DNA of 64,000 bases from a bacterium (GTDB taxonomy: Bacteria; Bacillota; Sulfobacillia; UBA995): positions 95,214-159,213 of the forward strand of contig JAVHLP010000002.1 in the NCBI GenBank assembly GCA_031082145.1. Direction: 5' to 3'. The notes below the pieces were generated by a model that ran no database searches, was not told the DNA's origin, and worked only from the letters and a program-made list of their open reading frames with translations. Made by a program: the position numbers and the translations under genes. Shown here one piece after another: positions 37,068 to 45,116 of the stretch (the first letter of the stretch is position 1; the number at the start of each line of letters is the position of its first letter).

Positions 37068-37199
37068 AGGAAGCAATTAGATGGTTAGCCAACCAGCTAA
37101 CCGGATGACCGAGAAGACCCGGGCTCGCCCGGTGAGTGTAAATCCACAACCCAATCCTCCTTGGAAGGCCCTGAACACCCCGTCAGGGCTTCTTTCTTT
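37068..37199 (+). ncRNA. Small-RNA-like transcription unit, copy A
   Basis: Downstream of a consensus promoter the sequence holds the inverted repeat GGTTAGCCAACCAGCTAACC (37083-37102), a CCGGGC/GCCCGG hairpin (about 37118-37131), a block from about 37144 to 37175 that is near-identical in copy B, and a terminator hairpin GCCCTGA/TCAGGGC (37168-37189) with a TTCTTTCTTT tail. The predicted transcript is about 130 nt. The conserved block contains TCCTCCTT, complementary to Shine-Dalgarno sequences, directly before the terminator. No known RNA family is recognised. The genes beyond it are on the other strand, so it is not a leader of a downstream gene. Confidence 0.65.
37167..37199 (+). terminator. 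Rho-independent terminator of unit A
   Basis: Stem GCCCTGA/TCAGGGC extended by G-T and A-T pairs, 8-base loop, then TTCTTTCTTT. The stem is conserved in copy B, where it is one A-T pair longer. Confidence 0.8.
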
Positions 37200-37344
37200 G
37201 GCCACCAAGACTTGACACATCGCCAATGTCAGGTCGGGGGACCATCGCAAGAAGGCTAGGGCTGCTGTCAAGAGGGTTGCCGGGAACCCACGGCTCGGGC
37301 TGTGGATCATGGGATTGGCCTAACACGCCTACGGCCGCCCGTTT

Positions 37345-37995
37345 CTACCCGAGCTTCGGATTCGGGTTCTTCGCCCGCCGGGCTCCCACTACTACCACAT
37401 CAAACGACGACTTCGGTCTCACTTGCGAGAAGAAGTAGTCCTCTGCCTCGTCCCACCGGGCATGCCACGAACTCAGGAATACGGCATCCTCTCGGGCCGA
37501 CACTCTTCTGTGACGAGCATCCTGCGGCGACTCGACCAGGACCGACAGGTCAACAAGGTGGACGATCTCCGGCTGGCTGGAGTAGGATCCCTCCAGAACT
37601 ACTACGGGTGCAGGAAGACATCGGACGGGTTCTTTGCAGAGGGGGTAGGTGCCGTCGGGCCGAACTCCCGCGAAGTCAAACGGATGCCAGTTGGCCGGCT
37701 CCCCGCGAAGGAGTGGGCCGAGGGCTTCCGCATGCAGGCGTCGCCGGTCAATCACGTCTGCCACTTTCTCGGCGGCGCTCATGCTGTCCCACTCAGCGTC
37801 CGGGATATGCGCGGCGTAGAAGTCATCGCTCCGGACCAGCGCCGCACCTAGGGCTTCAGCCACCATCGACCCCAGGACTGACTTCCCGGTCCCACTCCTC
37901 CCATTGATGGCAACGACTACCGGACTGCATCGATCGGCCCGGAGTTCCCTTATTCGGGACGCGATCAGGTCTCGCGCTTCTCTCAGTGACGACAT
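37345..37995 (-). CDS. Uridine-kinase-like P-loop kinase
   Basis: The product of about 216 residues has a Walker A motif VVVAINGRSGTGKSVLG near residue 30, SDDFYAAH where uridine kinases have DxFY, and VVVLEGSYSS at the Walker B position, followed by arginine-rich RHRRVSARE (lid). These place it with small nucleoside or pantothenate-type kinases; the substrate is unknown. ATG 37995 is chosen; an in-frame GTG lies at 38013. It is the first gene inside the segment bracketed by the two small-RNA-like units, and lies opposite to guaB. Confidence 0.75.
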   Translation of the reverse strand: MSSLREARDLIASRIRELRADRCSPVVVAINGRSGTGKSVLGSMVAEALGAALVRSDDFYAAHIPDAEWDSMSAAEKVADVIDRRRLHAEALGPLLRGEPANWHPFDFAGVRPDGTYPLCKEPVRCLPAPVVVLEGSYSSQPEIVHLVDLSVLVESPQDARHRRVSAREDAVFLSSWHARWDEAEDYFFSQVRPKSSFDVVVVGARRAKNPNPKLG

Positions 37996-38168
37996 CGAGC
38001 CTGGCGATGGCACCGAACCTGACGCCTCCGTAACTGATAGTGTGCCATAATCCTAAGGCTCGCGGCTCCCCTTCTGGCCCCATCAGCACCGGAGCCGTCC
38101 CGTTCGGACGGTGCCAGGACGACGGTCAGATCCAGCCGGTCTGCCGGTCGCCCCTCGGATGGGACGGA

Positions 38169-39014
38169 CTACCACTCGCCACCTGATTCCTCATACACGC
38201 GAGTGACGTATCTAACGAACTCAAGCGTACTCCTGAGGTCGGCAGGGTCGGCAGGCCGCCGGACTGAGTGAGCGGGGTTCGGTCGTCCAAGCCACGCCCG
38301 ATCGATCAGCCCGGCCCAAGACGGGGTTAACGTGGCTTTCGCCCACTCCGCCCCGGCACGCTTGGAGCCGGGGAATCCGTTGTGCAGGTCATGTAACATG
38401 CGGCAGTAACTCAGGACGACAAACGTCTGGTAGAAGTGATTGGCATAACGTTCGGGTTGAGCCGAGATCTCTTGCCCCCACCAGTGGATGACCTCCCTGA
38501 TCTCCTGGCGCAGCGCCGCAACGGGTATTGGGTCGACCAACTGGGTCGGACTTGGCCCGGCCAAGGCGAGCCCATGCTCACGTACTACCCACCGGACAAC
38601 CACCGTATTGCAGTGAGCCGACCGCTCGAGGGAGCGGCTGCCGTTGTCTATATACCAGAGCGGCTGCCCACGCCGTGAGTAGTCTCGCAGGACATTCTCG
38701 GGAAAGTAAGAGCCTTCCAGATGCTGCGCCCACTCACAGTCGAGGTCATAGATCCGCTCGTGCATGGCCCGCAGCGCCTGGACCTGAGTGTCCGACAGTT
38801 CATCGCTGACGGCTACCACGAAGTCCACATCGCTGTGCGGATCAAAGTCGCCCACGGCGAACGACCCCTGCAAGCAGGCGCCAACAAAGCTGCTGCCCAG
38901 GGCGGCCTGCATGCCCTGAACCAACTCCTGCAAGACAGCATTGAGTTCGGGATACGGGGTAGGAACCACGTGCTGTCTTTCCTCCGCTCGGCGGCCTAAC
39001 GCATGGGGGCTCAT
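38169..39014 (-). CDS. Aminoglycoside-adenylyltransferase-like nucleotidyltransferase
   Basis: The product of about 281 residues has the nucleotidyltransferase signature GSFAVGDFDPHSDVDFVVAV (G-S then D-x-D) and an AadA-type helical C-terminal domain. It could modify an aminoglycoside or another small molecule; no specific drug can be inferred. ATG 39014 gives a natural N-terminus. A longer frame to TTG 39101 exists, but its first residues fall in a short repeat also found at 40.32 kb, so it is less likely. AadA-type genes are typical integron cassettes, and an attC-like site lies 107 bases upstream. Confidence 0.75.
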   Translation of the reverse strand: MSPHALGRRAEERQHVVPTPYPELNAVLQELVQGMQAALGSSFVGACLQGSFAVGDFDPHSDVDFVVAVSDELSDTQVQALRAMHERIYDLDCEWAQHLEGSYFPENVLRDYSRRGQPLWYIDNGSRSLERSAHCNTVVVRWVVREHGLALAGPSPTQLVDPIPVAALRQEIREVIHWWGQEISAQPERYANHFYQTFVVLSYCRMLHDLHNGFPGSKRAGAEWAKATLTPSWAGLIDRAWLGRPNPAHSVRRPADPADLRSTLEFVRYVTRVYEESGGEW

Positions 39015-39080
39015 CGGGCGGACCGACCATTCGCTGCCATTGCCGCCGGATCCTCCCAAGGACTGCCGTCCTTGTCTGTG

Positions 39081-39110
39081 GGCCAGCGGGATGACGCGCA
39101 ATACGAAACG
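39081..39110 (+). repeat. Short direct repeat, copy 1
   Basis: GGCCAGCGGGATGACGCGCA and the following ATACGAAA recur at 40319-40349 with two base changes and the same orientation. Together the two copies bracket the attC-like site and the YdeI-type gene. Confidence 0.6.
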
Positions 39111-39121
39111 ACGAGCACGCG

Positions 39122-39211
39122 GGCTAACGGTTAGCCGTTAACCTGCACCGGCCGCACCGCAACTTGAGCGAGTCTCGCGAGGCCGGTGTCAGGTTGAGCG
39201 GCTCGTTAGCC
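39122..39211 (-). repeat. attC-like integron recombination site
   Basis: The ends are GGCTAAC (39122-39128) and GTTAGCC (39205-39211), perfect complements that fit the R'' RYYYAAC and R' GTTRRRY boxes. Inside them AACCTGCACCGGCC (39140-39153) pairs with GGCCGGTGTCAGGTT (39181-39195), leaving one unpaired base, as the extrahelical base in attC stems. Total length 90 bases is within the attC range. Read on the minus strand it follows the YdeI-type and small genes, as an attC follows a cassette gene. No integrase is in the window. Confidence 0.5.
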
Positions 39212-39304
39212 GGTGAAGCAGTTGTCATCCCTACCGAGGTCTTCAACGAGGCAAAAGTAGAACGGCTTGTACTGACCGACCCAACCAAACCGACTTGGTC
39301 ACAT

Positions 39305-39526
39305 TCACGCTGTCCGCAGTAATCTCAATGCTCTCTTGTACAATGGATCAGATCCGAAACCGCAACTCCCGCATTCCTTGTCTGCCTGCTCAACGGCATT
39401 CAGCAATCCGTCCACCGTTTCGGCCGACCCACTGGCCGCCAACCACTTCTTCGAGGGTGCAACGATCAAGTCCCACCCCGACTCGGCGAACTGCTCAACG
39501 ATTCTTACCAGCTCTTCGCTTGCCAT
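39305..39526 (-). CDS. Small hypothetical protein
   Basis: A 73-residue acidic protein starting at ATG 39526 with GGAGGG 7 bases upstream, a good ribosome site. The sequence (ELVRIVEQFAESGWDLIVAP ... KECGSCGFGSDPLYKRALRLL) has a helical start and a C-x2-C pair. No family is recognised. It lies just downstream of the YdeI-type gene, 27 bases away, and just before the attC-like site, so it may belong to the same cassette. Confidence 0.6.
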   Translation of the reverse strand: MASEELVRIVEQFAESGWDLIVAPSKKWLAASGSAETVDGLLNAVEQADKECGSCGFGSDPLYKRALRLLRTA

Positions 39527-39553
39527 CGGACATCCCTCCGTCTTCAACTCCCC

Positions 39554-40114
39554 TTACATGGGCTTCAGATTCCTGTTCAGTCTGTCTACGATTCTCTCAA
39601 AATCCCGCTGTCGGGCCTCCTCGGTCTTGAATGAAAGGTATCTTCTTGTGTATGTGAACCGAACAGATGGCGGCATGTTGTTGAAGTTCCGATATGCAGG
39701 TGATATGCCGGCTAGTCTTCCCGCGAATGCTTCAACCTGCTCGTCGGTAACCGGGGCACGTTTCGGAGCGTCCCACATGCCGTTCTGTTTGGCGGCTTCC
39801 ACTGCTTTTTCGCCCAATTCTGTCATTAACCCTCTTTCCCGCAGCGCTTCCGCCGTTCTCCTGTTCTTCTCAGACCAGTGACTCTTGGGGCGGCGTTGGG
39901 CAAAGTACTTCACATATCTTGTGTTGTCGACGCTCTTCATCTGTCCGTCTATCCACCCAAAACAAAGGGCTTCTTCCAAGGCGTCGTCGGCAGACAAAGT
40001 AACTACCTCCTCTGTCTTGCCGAACACGAGCCATACACCGTCGCTTTTCTCCGCGTTTTCACGCAGCCAGGTGCGGAAATCATCGCGCGAAGCAAACAGC
40101 AATCCAAGTTCCAT
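39554..40114 (-). CDS. YdeI/OmdA family protein
   Basis: The 186-residue product matches the YdeI (OmpD-associated) family: FRTWLRENAEKSDGVWLVFGK, DDALEEALCFGWIDGQMKSVD and KYFAQRRPKSHWSEKN are its hallmarks. The C-terminal part is a YdeI-type helical region ending NRLNRNLKPM. The family is common in integron cassettes; its biochemical role is not settled. ATG 40114 has AAGGAG 11 bases upstream. Base composition is visibly lower in GC than the surrounding core genes, which supports transfer. Confidence 0.85.
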   Translation of the reverse strand: MELGLLFASRDDFRTWLRENAEKSDGVWLVFGKTEEVVTLSADDALEEALCFGWIDGQMKSVDNTRYVKYFAQRRPKSHWSEKNRRTAEALRERGLMTELGEKAVEAAKQNGMWDAPKRAPVTDEQVEAFAGRLAGISPAYRNFNNMPPSVRFTYTRRYLSFKTEEARQRDFERIVDRLNRNLKPM

Positions 40115-40318
40115 AATCAGAACAACTCCTTGATGTCGAACGCTCCGGACGATCAAGCCGTTGCTTGCTCTGTGCTACACGCGGGGAAGCGGCACCGGAG
40201 TGGAGCCTCCCGGCTCAGATGCGAAACCTTACAGCAACCCGCGTATCCGTTTGCCCCTAACCCCTCGAAATCCTGCCAGGGCCGAGTCGCCGTCAGCCAC
40301 CTAAGCGAGGATCACGGG

Positions 40319-40349
40319 GGGCCAGCGGGACGACACGCAATACGAAAAC
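40319..40349 (+). repeat. Short direct repeat, copy 2
   Basis: This is the second copy of the 30-base element at 39081. On the minus strand both copies read FVLRV(I/V)PLA in one frame, so the repeat could be a fragment of a lost coding sequence. Confidence 0.55.
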
Positions 40350-40453
40350 GGGCTGTGGGTGGAGAGGGTGGTTCACCGGCCGGCAAGAGGACCCAGAGTC
40401 AAGCTCGGGCTCTCTCATGGATCCCGCTTCCGGACCTCCCGAAAGGTCTGCCC

Positions 40454-40516
40454 ATGACTGAGATAAGCCGGTTTTTCGGTATTGTCTTGGACCTTGCATT
40501 GACGGAATTGGGGTGA
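40454..40516 (+). pseudogene. Truncated DUF4160 N-terminus
   Basis: MTEISRFFGIV is the stereotyped start of DUF4160 proteins, which normally continue for about 80 residues with a histidine-rich NPPHFH motif. Here homology stops after 11 residues and a TGA follows at 40514. The -35 box of the tetR promoter falls inside it, so this looks like a junction where incoming DNA replaced the rest of the gene. Confidence 0.5.
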
Positions 40517-40550
40517 CGGACTACAATGAACGCAATGACGCCGCATTCAT
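40499..40550 (+). promoter_or_regulatory. Promoter and operator of the tetR-ABC operon
   Basis: TTGACG (40499-40504), 17 bases, TACAAT (40522-40527) form a good promoter. It overlaps an inverted repeat ATGAACGC (40526-40533) / GCATTCAT (40543-40550) with one mismatch, a likely site for self-repression by the TetR-type product starting 25 bases later. Confidence 0.6.
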
Positions 40551-40574
40551 ACGTCATCAGGAAGGTGCCGCTAA

Positions 40575-41195
40575 GTGTCGCGAGCCTTCACCCCCGACGA
40601 AAAGGAGAGGATACGCCGGGCCCTCATAGACAGGGGCAGGGAGATCTTCAGCACTAGAGGGATAAGGGGAACCACCATTCGCCAGTTGTGCCGGGCGACG
40701 GGAATCTCATCTGGAGCCTACTATTCCTTCTTTCCCTCCAAGGAACACCTCCTCTTTGACATCCTCGAGGAGGAGGAAGAGGCCATCCGTCGGGATTTCA
40801 CGGCTTGCCTGGAGTCGGGAGTAATAACACCGGAATCCTTCGCACGCTGGCTCAAAGAGGCCGTCAGCTCGGCAAAGGACAACCCCCTGATCAGATGTCT
40901 GCTTGACGAGGAGGAATACCAGGTGCTGGCCCGCCGGATCCCAGCGGGGCGGCTCGAAGCCCACCTTAGCGGAGACATCGCTTTCGCCAGGCCTCTCATT
41001 GAACGTCTCCAGGAGCAGGGGCTCATGGCCCGGTATCCCCCGGCGGTGATCACGGGGCTCTTGCGGGCCGTGCTGCTTCTGACAATGCACAGTAGGGACG
41101 TGGGTGAAGATGTCCACGATGAGGTGATGGACCTGCTCATCACGTTCGTCTCGCGTGGGTTGATAGAGGGAGGGCGAGAGGGTGATAGCGGTTGA
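40575..41195 (+). CDS. TetR/AcrR family transcriptional regulator
   Basis: The 206-residue product has an N-terminal TetR helix-turn-helix (RGREIFSTRGIRGTTIRQLCRATGISSGAYYSFFPSKEHLL, about 20-62) and an all-helical ligand-binding domain. The start is GTG 40575, with AGGAAGG upstream. Its coding end overlaps the ABC ATPase start by 14 bases, so it regulates and is co-transcribed with the exporter. The effector is unknown. Confidence 0.9.
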   Translation: MSRAFTPDEKERIRRALIDRGREIFSTRGIRGTTIRQLCRATGISSGAYYSFFPSKEHLLFDILEEEEEAIRRDFTACLESGVITPESFARWLKEAVSSAKDNPLIRCLLDEEEYQVLARRIPAGRLEAHLSGDIAFARPLIERLQEQGLMARYPPAVITGLLRAVLLLTMHSRDVGEDVHDEVMDLLITFVSRGLIEGGREGDSG

Positions 41196-42036
41196 AGGCC
41201 TGCGCTTCCGGTATCCCGGAAGCGAGAACTATGCAGTTGATGGGGTAGACTTCGAAGTGGCTCCTGGAGAGGTCTTTGGCCTACTGGGCCCCTCAGGCGT
41301 CGGCAAGACGACGACCCAGAGGATCCTAGTCGGCCTGATGAGGAGCTACGAGGGGAGTGCCAGGGTCGGCGGCCTTGAGGTCCGGGACGCCGGGGCCGAC
41401 TACTATGAGCAGATAGGGGTGGCATTTGAGTTCCCCACTCTTTACGGTAAGTTCACAGCTCTTGAGAACCTGGTGTTCTTTGCGTCGCTGTACGGGGGTG
41501 AGACGGAAGACCCCCACAAGCTCCTGGCCCTGGTCGGCCTGGAGGATGTGGCCCACACCCGTGTGTCCTCCTTCTCCCATGGCATGAAGATGCGGCTGCG
41601 ACTATGCCGCGCCTTCATTAACCGGCCCGAGATCGTCTTCCTGGATGAACCCACTGCTGCTCTCGACCCGGTGAACGCCAGGGCGGTAAGGAGTATCATC
41701 ACCACGCAGCGGGAGACGGGAGCGACTGCGGTGATATCGACCCACGACATGGTCACCGCCGATGAGGTTTGTGACCGAGTGGCCTGCATCGTCAACGGCA
41801 CGATCACGGCTGTGGACTCCCCGCGTCGCCTGAAGATGAGGCGTGGGCGCCGGACACTGAGAGCTGAATACATCAAGGACGGCCAGCTGAAGACACGGGA
41901 CCTGCCCTTGGAGGGGCTGGGCGAGAACGAGGAGTTCAGCCGGATTCTCAGGGAGACCCGCGTCGAAACGCTCCATACCTACGAACCCACTCTGGAGGAC
42001 GTGTTCGTAGAGGTAACGGGGAGGAGGCTCCAGTGA
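41182..42036 (+). CDS. ABC transporter ATP-binding protein
   Basis: The 284-residue ATPase has Walker A GPSGVGKTTTQRIL (about 38-51), signature SFSHGMKMRLRLCRAF (a variant with S-H-G-M in place of SGGQ), Walker B IVFLDEPTAALDPV and the switch STHDMVTADEV. The C-terminal extension with TLEDVFVEVTGRRL is typical of drug or lipid exporters (DrrA/YadG-like). It overlaps the permease start by 4 bases. Confidence 0.92.
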   Translation: MIAVEGLRFRYPGSENYAVDGVDFEVAPGEVFGLLGPSGVGKTTTQRILVGLMRSYEGSARVGGLEVRDAGADYYEQIGVAFEFPTLYGKFTALENLVFFASLYGGETEDPHKLLALVGLEDVAHTRVSSFSHGMKMRLRLCRAFINRPEIVFLDEPTAALDPVNARAVRSIITTQRETGATAVISTHDMVTADEVCDRVACIVNGTITAVDSPRRLKMRRGRRTLRAEYIKDGQLKTRDLPLEGLGENEEFSRILRETRVETLHTYEPTLEDVFVEVTGRRLQ

Positions 42037-43562
42037 GGCTCCTAGCCGCACTGAGACAGGACCTAGCCTTCCAGTACAGGCACGGGTTCCTCTATGCGTA
42101 CGGCATGGTAACGCTCCTGCTCATAGTCGTTCTCGTGAACGTGCCACAGCAGCTCAAACCCATGGTGGCCACCCTTCTCATATTCTCCGAACTGACCAGC
42201 ATGGGAACCTTCTTTGTCTGTGGCATCGTCCTGCTGGAGCGGGGACAGGGCACACTGGACCACCTGGCGGTGACCCCGCTGAGGCTCTGGGAGTACCTGT
42301 CCGCCAGGGGTCTGGCCCTCACGATCCTGGGAGTCATCGCCGCAACAGCGGTGGCCATGTCCGCCTTCGGTCCGGAGTTTTCACTGCCACTCCTCATCCT
42401 GGGCGTGGGCCTGACGTCACTGGCGTTCACCATCCTGGGACTCATGGCATCATCACGCATAACAAGCATGAGCCAGCTGTTCACCACCGGCATCCCCATC
42501 CTGATCCCTGTGGTGCTGCTGCTTGGCATGGCCCCGGGGGTGCACTATGCCCTGCGAGAAGGGGCGGCCGCCCATCCCCTGATGGAGGTGGTCCCCGGTA
42601 CCGCTGCACTTACGCTTATCGGGGGGGCATTCAGAGGAGTTGAGCCCTTGAGGGCCGCCCTGGCCACCCTGGTACTGTGTGCCTGGACTGGCGCGGCGTT
42701 CGCCGCTGCCCACACCTGGTTCTGCCGCCACGCCATCGCGGGGGCACCCGCCGGCGCGGAACCTCCCCCCGTCAGCATCGCGCCTCGGCGGGCAGGAGTG
42801 TCTGTGGGCCGCCGGCGGCGCCCTACGTCGACATCCCGGGTTATATCCCTCCTACGAGTCGACATGCGGAGCGCTCTGCGCGATCCGTTCCTCCTCTTGT
42901 GTCTCCTCATTCCACTGATGCTGGCAGCCGCGATCAGGTTCGGCGTCCCCGCGCTCCGGGAGCAGCTGGTGACAATGTGGGCAATCGACATCACACCCTA
43001 CTACGACCTCATCACGGCTTTTCAGGTGCTCCTGGTGCCGCTCACGGTGGGAGGGTTGGTGGGGTTCATAGTGCTTGACGAGCGGGACGAGGGGGCGATG
43101 CTGCAGCTGGCCGTCAGCCCGCTGGGACACGCGGGCTACCTGGCCTACAGGGTCGCTCTCCCTGCAGTCGTCGGCTTCACCGGCGGCACTGCGGGTCTGG
43201 CGCTCAGCTGCCTTCTGCCTCTGCCCCACCTGAGGCTGGTGATGCTGATGGCGGTAGCATCGCTGGGAGCACCTCTGCTGACTCTCATCTTGGCGTCTTT
43301 CGCCCCTAGCAAGGTGGAGGGGCTGGCGCTGAACAAAGTGGCAGGCTCGATACTGGTGGTTCCCGTGGCCGCCTACTTTCTCCCCAAGTCATGGGAAGCA
43401 GTTATGCTACCCCTGGCTCCCTACTGGGTCATGCGAGCAGTCCAGACTGCGCCGGGACCGATCCTTCCTTTCGTGACGTACACCGCCCTTGCCGCAGCAG
43501 CAAACTTCCTGTGGCTTGCGCTCGTGTTCCGGGTCTTCACGATGCGCCTGCATCATCGGTGA
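42033..43562 (+). CDS. ABC exporter permease, tandem-duplicated
   Basis: The 509-residue product has about twelve hydrophobic helices in two halves. Each half contains an E-x-G-x-L/M-x-x-LAV-(T/S)-PL motif (RGQGTLDHLAVTPLRLWEYL and DEGAMLQLAVSPLGHAGYL), so the gene is a fusion of two ABC-2 type permease units. Between them lies a basic cytoplasmic linker around residues 245-270. The layout resembles fluoroquinolone-export permeases, though the substrate cannot be read from sequence. Together with the ATPase it forms an exporter, likely as a homodimer of ATPase on one permease. Confidence 0.85.
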   Translation: MRLLAALRQDLAFQYRHGFLYAYGMVTLLLIVVLVNVPQQLKPMVATLLIFSELTSMGTFFVCGIVLLERGQGTLDHLAVTPLRLWEYLSARGLALTILGVIAATAVAMSAFGPEFSLPLLILGVGLTSLAFTILGLMASSRITSMSQLFTTGIPILIPVVLLLGMAPGVHYALREGAAAHPLMEVVPGTAALTLIGGAFRGVEPLRAALATLVLCAWTGAAFAAAHTWFCRHAIAGAPAGAEPPPVSIAPRRAGVSVGRRRRPTSTSRVISLLRVDMRSALRDPFLLLCLLIPLMLAAAIRFGVPALREQLVTMWAIDITPYYDLITAFQVLLVPLTVGGLVGFIVLDERDEGAMLQLAVSPLGHAGYLAYRVALPAVVGFTGGTAGLALSCLLPLPHLRLVMLMAVASLGAPLLTLILASFAPSKVEGLALNKVAGSILVVPVAAYFLPKSWEAVMLPLAPYWVMRAVQTAPGPILPFVTYTALAAAANFLWLALVFRVFTMRLHHR

Positions 43563-44027
43563 AATCCGACTCAGCCGCGACCGCGGCGCACGTTCTGGAC
43601 TGTGACGTGGACCTGGTCGTACACCCCCATCCGGTCAGGAGGGAATAGGCTCAAGAGGTTGGAGCTGTACTCAATCATGCTTGGAGTAGCTGTCGGCGTG
43701 GGCAAGCAAGATCGGAGTCTTGCGGGATGACAAGGTCACGAGCTGATCGAGGTTTCGGGCCTCAAAAGAGCGGCCTGTCAACGGCCTGTGATTCACACCC
43801 CTTTGGGGTCTCAAGTGGACCGTGATTCTGTCATCCAGGATGCTGACCTCGCTCCTGGGCGGGAGGGACGCCACATTGCCCTTTGCGATCCCGGTACGGC
43901 CCAAGTAGGAGATGGTTGAGTCACTGGAGGCCCTGGAGGTAACGGGGCAGGTAGACAGCGGGATGACAACATCACGCGCCCGACATCAACATCGCTCACC
44001 TTGAGGATCTCAAACCGGTGGGGTATC
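43563..44027 (+). other. Gap with one uncertain minus-strand frame
   Basis: No convincing gene is seen between the permease and the nucleotidyltransferase. A minus-strand open frame (43904-43671, 77 codons) includes LDDRITVHLRPQRG and PILLAHADSYSKH, which read like real protein, and the frame continues upstream without a good start, so it may be the end of a degraded gene. CCCCTTTGGGGT near 43799-43810 is a short hairpin. Confidence 0.35.
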
Positions 44028-44597
44028 ATGGAATCGGATACTGGCAGTAGCTCAGAATCCCTGAACGGCCCCGGAGGCGAGCCTTTGGGCGACCTCGGAG
44101 AGAAGCGTAACCTGTTACTAGCCGGGTTTGACCTGCTGCTGTCCGAGCTGGTCGAGTCGGTCAAAGGTCATTACGGCCCCCGACTTGTCTCCATTGCCGC
44201 TTTTGGCTCTGTCGCTCGACGCACTCCCGGGCCCCTGTCCGACCTGGACGTCTTGGTGGTTGCCGACGAGCTCCCTAGCGGCCGCCTCCGTCGAGTAGAG
44301 CAGTTCGAGCCGGTGGAGGCCGCCCTCGCCGGCCGGCTGGAGAGCCTCAAGGAAGCGGGCCTGCATACACGCTTGTCCCCCGTACTACGGACCCCGAACG
44401 AAATTGAGCAGTACGGTGGGCCGATCTTCCTGGACATGACCGAGCACGTCCTCATTCTCCACGATAGAGGCCGCTTTCTCTCCAACTACCTGGGCCGCCT
44501 GAGGAGCCGGTTGGCAGCCCAGGGGGCCCGCCGACTCACGTACCGGGGGGCCTGCTACTGGGATCTCGGGTCCGGAGGGGGGGATCATGACCGGTGA
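44028..44597 (+). CDS. MNT-type minimal nucleotidyltransferase (antitoxin-like)
   Basis: The 189-residue product has the nucleotidyltransferase core VSIAAFGSVARRTPGPLSDLDVLVVAD: G-S then D-x-D (the DLD), typical of MNT proteins. It overlaps a HEPN-domain gene by 4 bases. MNT enzymes paired with HEPN proteins neutralise them, in studied pairs by adenylylating the HEPN toxin. The order MNT then HEPN, translationally coupled, fits a type VII toxin-antitoxin module. ATG 44028 is chosen; a TTG lies at 44001. Confidence 0.8.
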   Translation: MESDTGSSSESLNGPGGEPLGDLGEKRNLLLAGFDLLLSELVESVKGHYGPRLVSIAAFGSVARRTPGPLSDLDVLVVADELPSGRLRRVEQFEPVEAALAGRLESLKEAGLHTRLSPVLRTPNEIEQYGGPIFLDMTEHVLILHDRGRFLSNYLGRLRSRLAAQGARRLTYRGACYWDLGSGGGDHDR

Positions 44598-45007
44598 ACA
44601 AGGGGACGACTCTTGCCCAAGCCTATGTCTTCAAGGCCACCAAGCGGCTGAGGGTGCTCGCCGTCCTCCTCGAGGAGGAGTCGTACTCCGACGTCGTGCG
44701 GGAGGCTCAGGAGTTGGTGGAACTCGCCCTGAAGGGCTTGCTGAGGGAATTCGGCATTGACCCGCCCCGGCAGCATGATGTCGGGGGACTGGTCGTCGAG
44801 TACGCCCACCGTCTACCGTCAAGTGTAGCTCCTGAGGCGGAGCGGCTCGCGGCCATCTCACGAAGGCTGCGGAAGGAGAGAGAGCTGGCCTTCTACGGCG
44901 ACGTGGACTTCATACCAACGCTCGAGTATTCGGAGGCCGACGGCCGGCAAGCGTTGGCCGACGCGGAGTATGTGGTGGCGGCGGTCCGCCGCGCCGTCCG
45001 CGTATAG
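44594..45007 (+). CDS. HEPN-domain protein (toxin-like partner)
   Basis: The 137-residue helical product resembles the HEPN family: AYVFKATKRLRVLAVLLEEESYSDVVREAQELVELALKGLL followed by LRKERELAFYGD, the position where canonical RNase HEPN proteins carry R-x4-6-H. Here the region has R-x3-E and YGD and the histidine is missing, so RNase activity is uncertain. The start GTG 44594 overlaps the MNT stop. Confidence 0.75.
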   Translation: MNKGTTLAQAYVFKATKRLRVLAVLLEEESYSDVVREAQELVELALKGLLREFGIDPPRQHDVGGLVVEYAHRLPSSVAPEAERLAAISRRLRKERELAFYGDVDFIPTLEYSEADGRQALADAEYVVAAVRRAVRV

Positions 45008-45080
45008 ACCTCCCGCCGGAGTGCGCCAGCCTTCGGCCCGGCCATGCCACAGAGTTGCCCGCCCAAGTTACCCTCCCCCC

Positions 45081-45110
45081 TTGACAGACGCTGAGCCTCC
45101 GGGGTAGAAT
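45081..45110 (+). promoter_or_regulatory. Sigma-A-type promoter of small-RNA-like unit B
   Basis: TTGACA (45081-45086), 18 bases, TAGAAT (45105-45110). The CCGGGGTAGAAT context is shared with the promoter of unit A. Confidence 0.8.
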
Positions 45111-45116
45111 GACCTT

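Noticed and set aside
37081-37215. A 44-codon frame starting MVSQPANR in unit A and a similar frame in unit B, both containing NPQPNPPWKALNT
   Set aside because: The shared residues come from an identical nucleotide block; upstream the two frames differ, the frame runs through the terminator and no ribosome site precedes it.
40293-40499. Minus-strand 68-codon frame with FVLRVVPLAP
   Set aside because: It only shares a short repeat with the frame at 39101 and has no start signal; treated as repeat remnant.
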